64,000 bases of DNA from Xestospongia bergquistia (lineage: Eukaryota; Porifera; Demospongiae; Haplosclerida; Petrosiidae): assembly GCA_963965975.1 (NCBI GenBank), contig OZ014424.1:186001-250000 (forward strand). Reading direction: 5' to 3'. The position numbers and the translations under genes are program-made. The notes under the pieces are model-generated. The model had not been told where the DNA came from, did no database searches, and saw only the letters and a program-made list of their open reading frames with translations. This document shows, piece by piece, positions 44,284 to 57,400 of this stretch (position 1 is the first letter of the stretch; each line of letters begins with the position of its first letter).

Positions 44284-47200
44284 ATGTCGTGTCATTCTAA
44301 CGTCTCTACGATGGCTCACCTGCGAACTTACCTAGTCCGCCGCTTGGATGGTGTTGATCAAGATTACCAAGTAGACAAGAAAGCTAACGGCTCTGATCTT
44401 TTAGATAGGGTAAGAGAAAAGTTTACTAAGTAAACAGAAGATAGATCGCAAGGAATAGTGTGTGCATAATAAATTGCTTTAGGCTACAGACTACAAGGAG
44501 GCAATTGTAAAATATTCATGCATACCCTCCAGCCAGTTATGGTTATATAAGTAGTAAATAACTCTGCAGGAGACAAAACTATCTTTTATTTGGTTTTCTT
44601 ACAGGCGTGTAAATCTCTGGGTATACTGGAGAAAGACTACTTTGGGTTGCAGTACAAAGACAAAAATGGAGACCATTTGTGGATAAATCTTCGTAACCCA
44701 CTTCAAGAACAGCTGCCTCAAAATAGCCTTCGACCGACTGTTGAAATGCGAGTGAAGTACTTTGTTGCTCCTCAGAAGTTGATCCAACCAATTACAAGGT
44801 GAGAGAGTAGAGTATGATATTATAATAATGTATGCATGATAAAAACTTCAAAGCTCAGTGCTGATATAAAAGATAGGCCTGTTTGTTTTGGCTACTCTGC
44901 AGCAAGATCTTAATCTCATCAAAGAAATGGGATGATCTATTGTTGTGACATAGGTAGACGCAGTAAACCTAATGACAAGGTGTTTAGTATTCCATAATTA
45001 ATAAACCCCTTTAAGAAACCATGCACCTGGTGGTACTAACCCACTCCTCGAGAAGCCTTAACTTGCAGACAACACTTCTAATATCATGATAGCCCACAAA
45101 ACAACTTGTTTTTCAAAGAGCTGTTTCTTGTCATTTAACTTCCAATGATCCATGCTAATATGACTTGTACTATTACGTAAGCATTCATTCTCATTACTCT
45201 TGTTTGTCAAAGCAAGCTAATGACATGAAAAATATAAGAACAATCTGTTATTACTTCACAGGTGGTAGTTAGTTTAATGAAAATTAAAATATATCTCCAA
45301 GAAGTAACAAACACATTAACTATGTAGCCAGCCAAGATCATGTGACCTTTGCCTGAGTTTAGTAATCTTTATTTTCCACAGAAGCCTTTTAATAACAGTT
45401 ATGATTTGATCATCTCCTCCTATACAATCAGACCTTTGTTCACATTATCTTATTTTTACATAGGATTCACTTTTATAAGCACTTGCGTAAAGAACTCATC
45501 TTAGGCCGATTGAAGGTCAATAGTGCAAAAGGAGCTCGACTAACAGCTCTTATGGCTCAGATTGATAAAGGGGATTACCATAGCAACTTTCAATATCGTC
45601 ACAAAGTGCCATGCAGTAGCTCTGAAATGGAAAATTATGAGACTCGCATACGTCGTGAACATTATAAGCTAATCAGTACACCACCAGAGGTGGCTATTGA
45701 GAAGTTTCTAAATGAAGCTGCTACGTTGGAGCATTATGGTATGGAGATGTATCATGTTGTCGATGGCAACCGTGATAAAATGATAGTAGCTGTTGGACCA
45801 GAGTGTATTCTAGTCTTGTCATCACAGATGGATGTTTTGCACAGGTAGGTGTCAAAAACAAATTGTGTAATTGGTTATTCTACTAACATTAATGGCTCCT
45901 TGCTGTCTTAGTCAGCTAGAAGACCATTAGACATTGCAATGTTATTAATGGCTAGTTCACAGTCTTACTAGATATTTTAATGTATGGAATGTTTGCATGA
46001 TTGAACTAGTTAACAGACTTACTCTAAACTGACCATCTGTAAATTCACTCTCGCTAAAATAACTTACCATGACTTTATAATATTCATTGATCAATAATAT
46101 GAGAATGTTTTGACCTGCAGTTGTTACAACAAGAATAAATATATTTGTATCTCTAGGCACTTTTAATGGGCTATATGTCTAAAAGATGAAAGGCATATAA
46201 CAGAGGAGTAATACTATAAACACAATCCTACTTACTATGTATTTGGTTTCTGTTGTCATAGTCTATCAGCAGCAGCCAGCTTCTGCTTACTTAATAGGAA
46301 GCCTTATTAAAAAACTGCACTAACCTGCTTGTCAAGCCAACCAAGTTAAAAGCATATCCTGCTGACACCTCAGTGGTCCTTCATAACAGTGTCAGCACAT
46401 CTTTTTACAAAGACTTGTTACTTAGTAAGACAGCTTCAAGTTGATGTTGTATAACTTTGTCAAGACAGACTGGACAAGTAGGAGTGTGGTTGCCTCAATT
46501 TGTCTAAAACAGCATGCTAGTGAACCACAATGGTCATTAGTACAAATTACGCTTACTAATGTGTTAAATTGTACTTCCCTGACACAATCATCATGTTCTC
46601 TCTTTTATCTCACTAGATACAACTTCTCTGCTATTCATTATACAGCATTTCATGCTAGAAAGTTTACTGCTATGGTTCAACCTGAAGATGACTCCAGACC
46701 TGTGCAATTAGAATTTGAATTAAAAAGTCGTGCAGCTGCACAAGCTCTGTATCGCTCTGTCACTGAGTTTCATACCTTTTTTCAACAAGACAAGATCACT
46801 GGTGTTGTGAAAAATGCTGGCTATTGTAAATCCATTATTGGATCTTTTAAAGGACAATCTCCTGATCGCTTTTACTTTGATGTGGTACGGACACATCGTG
46901 AAGTTGTAGATCATCTATGGCCCATCCTTAATCCAAACTCCCGTCAATCCTCTAGACCACGCCCTCCTCCTCTTCCTCCTGCTGGATTTCCCACAACTAG
47001 TATGATGTCCATTGCATCCCAACGTTCTACTCGTAGTCTTCCTAGTCACAACCCTCATTCAACAAGACTTCAAAATTCAATGCAACGTAGCATTTCTACC
47101 GATAATGCATTCCGTAGAGGACACTTACCCCCACCTCCTCCACCATTTAATCCCACTGATACTCCTATCCATCGTCCCTCACCTACCAGTAGACGAGTGG

Positions 47201-47943
47201 CAGAACCAACTTTGATTAGTCACCCTGTATCCAGCAGTAGTGTCAGGAGAATAACAGAACCAACATTACGACCACCTCAATCACCTTTCAATCCATATGC
47301 CAGCAGTATTGATTATAACACTGACTCAGATGATCAAAGTAGTACCTACATCAGTGGAGGAGAATCAGATACATATGTGTGCATGAGAAGTACCAGTGGC
47401 TACATCAGGACTGGTTCTGATTCCTATACTGGGTCTGATACCTATGCTGGGGCTGGGTCTGATACATATGCAGGAGCAGGTTCTGATACTTATGCTGGGG
47501 CTGGATCTGATACCTATATTAATAGTGGAACATCTGACATCAGCTCTAGCAGTCTCGATCAACCTCCATCACCTCCTCCAGTATATTCAGAAATTGACCC
47601 TAATCAAGATATACCTTCACCACCACCTCGTCCTTTCGCTCTAAACCCCAACAACTTCACTATGACAGGAATCCTACAAAATGGCAGTGGTGACATGTCA
47701 CACGAACACAGCATCTTTAATTTCGATACCACAGAAGTTTTAAGTCGTACAAGAGAACTAGAAACTGAATTACAACGACTTAGGTCAGCAATGACTTGTC
47801 GTATTTGTAGGACGCAGCCGTTGGGAGCAACATTCTGTCCTTGTGGTCATACAGTCTGTTGTTACAATTGTGCTATGAGGTTAAGACAGTGTTGGCAATG
47901 TGATGAACCTATAGAGAATGTTCAAAAAATGTTATTAGCATAA
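44284..47943 (+). CDS. MYLIP: FERM-RING E3 ubiquitin ligase, MYLIP/IDOL-like
   Basis: Exons 44284-44409, 44605-44798, 45464-45844 and 46617-47943 give 675 residues. Residues 1 to about 300 are a FERM domain (TYLVRRLDG, DYFGLQYKDKNGDHLWIN, EHYKLIS, LEHYGMEMYHV, with F3 lobe FSAIHYTAFHARKFTAMV). The C-terminus is a C3HC4 RING, CRICRTQPLGATFCPCGHTVCC...CWQC. In vertebrates this ligase ubiquitinates LDL-receptor family members and myosin regulatory light chain. The protein is over 200 residues longer than human MYLIP because of a Pro/Ser-rich insert between FERM and RING containing four or more TYAGAGSD repeats from about 47430. An internal start (ATG 44311) is also possible. Confidence 0.9.
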
Positions 47944-48486
47944 TTATAACTTTTATACTGTTATGTGCATGTTATATATACTTACAATGTACTAACTTAC
48001 TGATCATCAGTTGTTATTTCTCGCTTTTTGAGTTTTGATAAACTTCTAATTTCATCTTCTCTGATATATGATTTTTCTCTAAATAACTTTATTAACTCAA
48101 ATACTAATTTCTATCAGATTTTTTTAAAATAATTGTAATTTCTTCTAAATCAAGTGGACATTTCTAAAATCTAATTACTCTATTATATTTTTTTAAAGTT
48201 ATCAGTTAAAAAAATTATAACAAAAACAAAACAAAAAAGCATCAATCAATTCAGAAAATACAACAAGGAAAGAGAAAGAAGCAAATAACTACACACTATA
48301 AACACAATATTATACAATTGTTTTTGACAAACAGCTAATATATATATAACTTCTATTGTTGTAGGAATACTATAGGACATTGAGCTATTAATTTACAATT
48401 TCACTACTAAATTGAAGAATTGAAAAAACAGTATTCAAGCTAAATGAACAAGACAACTAGTTGCCTAGCAACCACCAAATCACATA
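47944..48486. other. Tail-to-tail spacer MYLIP/USP10
   Basis: AT-rich 3' flanks with T-runs. I see no gene or notable repeat. Confidence 0.6.
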
Positions 48487-51400
48487 TCAACGACTGTGTA
48501 TGGTATCTACCTGTCGATAAAAAAACAGATATGGCACACGATGGCCTGGGTGGAAAACTTGATCAGGAAAAACCGGTTTTACGTAATTGTCGTCAAACCT
48601 TAGCCATCCACCCGACGGTGGATGGTAGGTATCACATGTGTAATGGCCACCATTGGGTGTATCACCATTATGATAAACAACTAAAAAGAGAGAGAGATAG
48701 GGACAAAGAGAAATGAGTTACTAGGAAGATTCATTAATTTGTTATAATTTAATAGCAATTATAATTGTAGTAATAGATACAAACTACTAACAAATAGAGC
48801 TTTTAAAGAATTACATGTAAATGTACATGTACATGTAATTTACGGTGTAAGATGAACCTATAACAATAGATGTACATGTAAACATAAGCTGGTACATGTA
48901 CATGTATCAAGATAAATAGATAAACAACACATTGCTAAAAATGGTCATTACATTAACTTCTAATGTGTACACAACATCCTATAGTCTAAAAGACACAACA
49001 GTAGTTAGTCAAAGGGCCAAAGCGTCATTCGATACGATAATGCTGATGTTATAATGAGGGACGTCTGATCACGGAAACATCAAGGTAACTCCCAAAGAAA
49101 GGCTTCGTAGCTAATATACTTAACAATAGGTGAATTGCCAAATACCTTTTTAGTCAAATAATAACAGCTAATGGCTTTATGATGCGAAAACTTATATCTG
49201 TTAACCACAAGACCACAAGAATGTCTTCAGTACATAAGTCACACTGAAAGATCTTATTTCCTTTATAGAAACACTAACTCCTTTTAAGTGTAATATAGTC
49301 ATTACATGATAGGGATATTGAAGATTCACCTCATACTTCTGACCACTGTTATGTCCTCACTGCACTGATCTCAATCATAAATACCACATACAATAACAGT
49401 CAAATAAATACACATACATGTACATGTATATCATACATGTACATGTATGTATATCCTGGCACATATATATATTATAGCCAGCTTAAGTCTAAGTTCAGAT
49501 CAAGCATGCGTAACAATAAACAAACGACATTAACACAATTGTAATTTAGTTTTAATAATAACCTAATCATCAATATGGTGATCTCAGGCAAGGGTGTGTC
49601 TAGAGACAAATTACTCGTCATAGTAACCTAGTTCTGTTCTCATAGGAATGACATAAGGATATATAGTACTGAGAATTTTAACAGAACATCAAAGGCAGTA
49701 CTATATTTACAAGACCACTGTTAAATAAACATTTCTTCCTACAATGACTTACAGGTGGAGCTAGAAATTTGAGCAACCAGACATTAAAAATATATTGTTG
49801 TTTAGCAATTTTATTGTAGCCATTATTGTACTAGTGATTATAGTAACATTATTTTTGTCATTAAATTACTACAGAACATATGATCCATTAATAAAATATC
49901 AAGTCATTCCAGTAATACATTAAAAACACTGAATATAAATATAACTGATACTCCAGTATATATAACTATCACAACATCAACTGGTCTAGTACACACTACA
50001 CTAATATTAACATTTTGTTGAAACTCTCTATTGCACCAATTAATCCAGGTGTGATATTATAACCATCATCACCACTTTCAATATAACTTATCAAAGAGAA
50101 GAGGAGGAGACCACCGTCTATCTCCTACATATTACTAAGTACCTTCACTCCACCACCAATGTTGACACTTAACCATTCCATAACAAGTATACAAGGAATA
50201 CAGTGACACGTCTAGAATAACTATAAATATGCTACTCTTATAACAGTCTGATAACAAACAACTCTATTCAATTGTAGTATCAAATTACTATGTATCATAA
50301 TATGTACTAAATTTACTCACCTGCCCACAACTTATAGGAACGTTGTGATGGAGTTAACTTGCCTTTAACAGTTGGAGCAAGAAGATCTGGAGGTGGAATA
50401 TATTATGATACATATCACACACGTATTAAAGATAGTTTGGTTTATTAATAGATATATTATATTACTGATGAATGTCTAATAAATAGGTTTATACTTGTGT
50501 AGTCAGTAAGTCTAGTGTTCAGAGGAGTGAAGTGTAAACAATTGACATCATAATGACTCTACCATCTGGTAATAGGTAATACTATAGTACTGAGTGTATT
50601 AGAGTCGCACCATATAAGTATGGAAGCAATATATACTGTATTGGACGTGGTGAAATATACTTTGAGAAAATATATTGAATTAACTAATTCAATGAACTGG
50701 ATAATTGCACAATACTAATGTTATTGTATGTAATTATAACAGTAGTAAATTACTATTAACAATAATAGTATATTATATTATATTAGTATATTATTTGTGT
50801 TTTACATATAATGAGTGGGTGGACAGCATATGCCTATAATATCATTATCTCTATTCCTTTCGTCTCAAGGTGTGGTTTGAATTTACTCCACAAAATTAAA
50901 GTCAAAGAAAACATTATCATACTGAATGATATAAAGTTACTTTTAATATAAATATAATAGAGTAACAAGATGCAAGGAGTACAACTTCCTTAAATGAGTT
51001 GATAAATTGATATTTCACATGTGAAAACAAGAGACACTGTTAATATATTACTACTAAATTGTATGACACTATGTCAAATTTCCTTGATATTATCACATAT
51101 AAATTATACTTTCAAGTGAAACATCAAAGCTGTTGACTGTTTTCAAGTTGACATAGAACAAGCTTTATATTGAAATTAAAAGGGAAAGATCATGGTATAA
51201 ACATTTCTCAGAACAAAATGTCACACTAACAAGCATAAACTGAGTGTCTTATGTAGCACCTCTGACAGTATGACTACACGACATGTGACTGCTGAAATGT
51301 AGAGGAAACAATACAAGTTGTAGTATTTAAGTCATTAGTACGTGTAGGAAGACAATATGTCACTAGTATATTAATGACAGCTAATATATATAGCCAATAA

Positions 51401-54400
51401 TTTCAGTATTAAACTTGCTGTATCTACAATAATAGACATGATATTAAATAGTTCTTATTATGTCTCTGTTAAGTAGATAACATGTGATTTTCTATTTTAA
51501 TACAACATTATAATAACAACTATTATCCCTGATAACATTTCCTCAATGTCCTAATGCATTACTGTAAATAGTGCAGTCCAATGGACTATATAGTTTATGT
51601 AATAATTATATATTGTGTGTTTTGAAGCCAATCTATTATTGAAAGTAGTTGGGACAAAAAATAATTAATTTTAGTAAATGCTGTTTGAAAAGGGTGTGGT
51701 TTGCATTGTCCATACTCATTCTTTAACAAACAGCAGGTGTTCGGCAAAGAGACGATGCCAAACAGACAAAAGAAAACAATAGATTACCTTCATAATTAAT
51801 TTAATAGCTCTCTTAATGTAATTAAATATATCGATAGCCAAAAGATTCTTCCAAAATTAGTCCATTTTAAACTAACAGGAATCAATTATAACAATAGAGC
51901 CAAGCTACTTGCTAGACATTCCAAAAATAGAAGACCTTAGAAAGAATATCATGACAGCCTTGACAATATAACAGGAAAATGAAGCCAATAAATGACCTGA
52001 TAATTTAATAATGACAAGTGATTATTTGTAGAGGAGTGAGGACCACAAAATGGCTCAAAGCGCTTTGTGAGTATTTTAACGAAAGGTGACTCACCTCACA
52101 TGTACATGTACACATGAAGTGAGTACATGTTAAAAGGTTTCCTTAAAATTAAAGATACCACAATCATGTACATGTACATGTTTTAATTAGGCTTCTAAAT
52201 AACTAGAAATGTAAGTAACAAAGGCAATTCATTCATTAAAAGTCATATCACATGTACATCTACATGTACATCACATGTACATGTAGATGTAATGAGTTGA
52301 TGTCATTTTGTCCATCTGTTCTATTCAAACAACAATAATTTATTACAAGAAAGTAGATCCATAAAGGGTTAAAAAGAGTGTTATTCTCTTGACATTAAAT
52401 TCTTGATTGTACGCCCATTAATCTTAATATGTACATGTATGTCTATAACATACACATGTTGACATAAGCTTTGCTTTACAGAAAGACTGATTGAATTATA
52501 TATATGAAAATAGAAGAGATATAAAATATAACAAATATGGGTTATGTATTTATTTAATGGACCGATTATTATCAAAAAGATGGAGTGGGAAGCCAATAGA
52601 AAGGAAATGATTAACATGTTTTAAGAAAAAACATGTTTAAAAAAGAAACCCAAACTATTTTAAGGAGGTGTATCTAGATGATGCCAACAATAGCATCCTC
52701 TCTTGGACAACATGTGGGAAGAAAAAGTGATAACACAATTATAACAATTAGCCTGACAAATTGGTGTCAGAGTCTACCCACACCAGGTACAGACAAACAA
52801 CAACACTAGCATCTCTATCAACCTGAAGTATCAAAATCTTAGATAACAAATAGGATGTTGTCATGGTAACCAATAATACAGGTGGTCATAGATCCAGCTG
52901 AATAGGGCTCAGTTTACTTGTTAATTTTTGATAGTACAGGAAATAAAATACCTTTGAACTAGTGTTAATGACATGTCAATAATATGGGTCAATTACTTAA
53001 CAGTGTGGTCGTTATGCTACCTCATATACAAACAAGTTTAATTAGCCATGTAGAACATACTGAGAAGTGACAAACATCACTAACTATATAATATAATATC
53101 TTGTACAATCGAAGCTTAGGTAAATAAACTTTACTAGAGAAAGACTATATATCACTAGAGAAATTGATTTAAGCTAACTAATTGTGTGTTATGATGTCAA
53201 AAAATACATTAACTATTTAAAGTGTACAGTTAAACAGGTGAGTAGTTTCTTAATGAGACGATATTAAGTAAGTGTTACCTTTTGGTATTTCTAGGTCATT
53301 ATCATAGTTGATCATTTTGTGGAGTTTGTGAGGTTTTGAGCCATCAAATATAAACCTTTTAAGATGTAGAATAAGTACAGGAGGAAGATGTACTAGAGTG
53401 GTACGTCTGGTAGCACCAATCTAGTGTGTGGGAGTGTGTGTGTGATAGAGAGAGAGATGATATTATATGTTTTGATAAAATAATTATGTTTGTGTGTGCC
53501 AAATGTCTTAATATAACATCATTAATACTATTTTTTATATATTCTTTAATATTTTATTCAGAGAAGTTGATGAACACACACATATCAACTTGTTTTGTCC
53601 AGACAATTACATAATTAATAACTGATTAATTACTAATATAAATAATTACAGGAAGATGTACCTGTATATATCCATACAATTAGTAATAAATATATATCTA
53701 CTTTTAGTAGCTATGACTAAAGACTTTGTATCTTTTTAAAAATTTAAAAGAGCTGTATGTTACTATTTTTAGTAACACTTGTGTAGTAGAGGAAATTATT
53801 ACTATATTTAGTAACATTACTATACATAGTCAGCTCAACTAACAAAATTAATACGGCATCTGTTATCTGGACAAGTAGACCAATTATGACCATAAAAGGA
53901 AATATGTCATAACTTTTTTCTTGATCTTAAGAGTCAGACGTAAACAATCTATATAAGTTACAATGATATGGTCAAATACATGTTTAATTGTGTCTGTGTT
54001 TTGAGAGTAATTCCTTATCTGTTACGATCAATATAAAGTACCATTTAGAAACTAATATAATTAAATAAAATGTCTATAAAGTAGTATTATTGAATTATCT
54101 CTACTACTATAAAAGATATTAATATCTACCCACATTCATTAGTTCAGCCATCACATGTACATACATATATGTACCAGGATGTATTATATGGAATAATCCA
54201 TATTATCATAAATCATCCATTTTAATTATATAGCAATTACATAAATGCCAAAAATGTACATGTAGTTACATGTAATACATGTACATGTCATGTAGCCACA
54301 TGTATATGGTATGTGTAATTATATGTAATACATGTATATGTCATGTACCCACATATTATATGGTATATATAATTATATGTAATACATGTACATGTCATGT

Positions 54401-57400
54401 ACCCACATATTATATGGTATATATAATTATATGTAATACATTTACATGTCATGTACCCACATATTATATGGTATATATAATTATATGTAATACATTTACA
54501 TGTCATGTAGCCATATTATATGGTATATGTAATTACATGTAATACATTTACATGTCATGTACCCACATATTATATGGTATATATAATTATATGTAATACA
54601 TTTACATGTCATGTAGCCATATTATATGGTATATGTAATTACATGTAATACATGTACATGTCATGTACCCACATATTATATGGTATATATAATTATATGT
54701 TTAGACTTCATATACTTATTACTTCTTACCACATGTCACAATTACAAACCTCAAATTAAAACAAGGTTACTATTACTATAGAAACGAGTCTACTAGACTA
54801 GTCTGGGTATCCATTAGTCAGTAATCATTACAATAACAATTTAATGAGGTTAGTGACTGGACTATTGTATGTCCTCGTATTATGCAAGATTATTTAATAT
54901 AGAATTAATGAAGCGTGTAATAATAATTATTACATAATATAATGTAATTGTGCAATATAATATAACATTATGTTTCTTTGTATAATGATTAAGATTTTAA
55001 CTATATTAAAAGTATATTAAACTACATTAGTAGATTGTCCTCATTCTAATGTAGTCATATTGTTACAAGAAAGATCCTAGTAATTTAATTATTAATTAAT
55101 CTAATTTGTTTCACTAATTTGACAATCACTCAATAGCAGACCAGTTAGTTCTTATAAACAATATCACACAAGAATTAAAGATATTATTACTACTGACATC
55201 ATTATAGTAATGTCTTAAAGCATTTAGCTAGACTAGACTATTAAAGGTGAGATATATTATACTAACATATCTTGAAATAATATTTCAACCAGTTATTTCT
55301 GATTTCAGCTGTACTTTAGCATTAACATGACCAAGTATGTAGTACAATATGTCGTACAGTTATTTGGGTCAAAAACAATGTCCCGACAATTTAACCTTGA
55401 ACTTGAAATATGATATCTACTAATGATCAGTATTAAATAACATAATATTAACGACTTGATGACATCATTATAACATCACAAAGAGTCATTGTGACAATTC
55501 ATTTTTAATATCTGTCAGCATGATATGTTAACGCACAAGACAATAGAGAAACAATACTATAAAAGATCTAGTTACTTAACACAATAGGAGAGAGACAAGG
55601 AAAGCAACCAGACATTAATCTGTGTGTGATTGTTTGACTCAAGTTAACCAAATATTGATAAATATTTATGATAATTAACTGGTCTTACCTCATCTTTGTC
55701 AGAAAAATGAATAGCCTCTTTTGAAGCCATAAATTCTAAAGCATCTTTTACTGTTCGTATTTCATCAGACTAGAATAATGGATAGATGGAATAGATAAAT
55801 GGATGAATAGATAAATGAATGGATAGATGGAATAGATAAATGGATGAATAGAAAAATGAATGGATAGATGGAATAGATAAATGGATGAATAGATAAATGA
55901 ATGGATAGATGGAATAGATAAATGGATGAATAGATAAATGAATGGATAGATGGAATAGATAAATGGATAAATAGATAAATGAATGGATAGATGGAATAGA
56001 TAAATGGATAAATAGATAAATGAATGGATAGATGGAATAGATAAATGGATAAATAGATAAATGAATGGATAGATGGAATAGATAAATGGATAAATAGATA
56101 GCTAGCTAGATGATAAAAGGAATGAACACATACTTGAATATCTAGTTGTAGAGAGAAGAATGGTTCTACAGTAGCTGAAACTTTCATGCCTTGTCGATGA
56201 AGAGAGGATTGTTGCTTGCCCCCAAATATTTCACTAATTGGTGAATCAACATGGACGGTCTAGAGTAAGTTAATTAAACCAAATTATTAAAGGGGTATGA
56301 GAGTTTAATGACCCATGTTTTTTACTACTATAAGGAGCTGTGATTATCACATCCAATAGCCCACCCACACATAGTAGAAATAATTATTATTGCTGCTTTG
56401 TATTCCATTGATAGACCACACTCATTAAATGAATGTGCTAAAAATGGCTTCTCATACAGCAATAACCACACCCACTAATTGGTAATAAACTAATATACTC
56501 ACTTGACGTTTTATTGTTAATTTGTTCTTTGGCCCCACCTCTTGCCACTCCTCTTCTTCATCTTTAAGCCCCTCCTCCTCAGTTGTTGAATCAGTGGTTT
56601 CACTTGAAGTGGGTGTGGCTACAGACTGTACAGCAGCTACCATTTCATCATGTAGTTTGTTTAAAATACAACCCAGAAACTCCTCAGCATCTTCTTGGCG
56701 ACCCTGAACAAAAGAGAGAGAGATAACAATCTTAACACTATTTATCCATTAGCGTTGTCCATCTTCCATTTTATAGAGTATCTATCCATAAATCAAAATC
56801 AGACTATTTTATATGTCATTCATTCATCCATTCATCCATCTATCAATCCATTCACACATCATTACTTAATCATACATCCATTACCAGTATTACCTGAATT
56901 GATAAATGTGATTTTATTTTAGGTAATATTTCATACATAAATTCTGGTCTGAATGGATTTTCATATGAGAAATCTCTCATTCCTTTCTTACGTCGACCAT
57001 TGTTCTTAGCATCTAGAGAATATGTTAAAACCATTATTACTAAAAATGGGGGCATGGCTACATACCATCAGTCAAACTAGGTTTGGGATAGTTCTGAAAA
57101 TATTGCATAAATTTGACCCTATTAATTAAGATATAATTAAAATTGATTTCATTTTATAATTACATGTAACTTACATGTTTTCTGTTGCAATGGTTGCTAT
57201 TGACAATGAGGAAGACTCCTTGGGTAACTTTAAATAACGCAATAAATTACTAAAAGCTGGACAACTAATAAGAGCTTGTAGAGTCTAGGGGGTGGAGTTA
57301 AGGAGTGTGTTATAGTTCTTAATTAGTGGGTGTGGTATAGTAATTAATTACTATTTATTAGGATACTGCATGCATATAACACATGTTGCCGCTATTGGTT

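Noticed and set aside
48444-48716. Plus-strand 90-codon open frame
   Set aside because: It is antisense to the last USP10 exon, whose minus-strand reading gives the conserved VVYHNGDTPNGGHYTCD His box.
54279-54542. Cys/His-rich repeated peptide on both strands, superficially zinc-finger-like
   Set aside because: Translation of the 54-bp intronic minisatellite; no start context or splice support.
55765-56187. 140-codon minus-strand frame with Ser/Ile/Tyr/Leu repeats
   Set aside because: Only the right-hand end (56134 onward) is a USP10 exon; the rest is the 41-bp intronic minisatellite read through.
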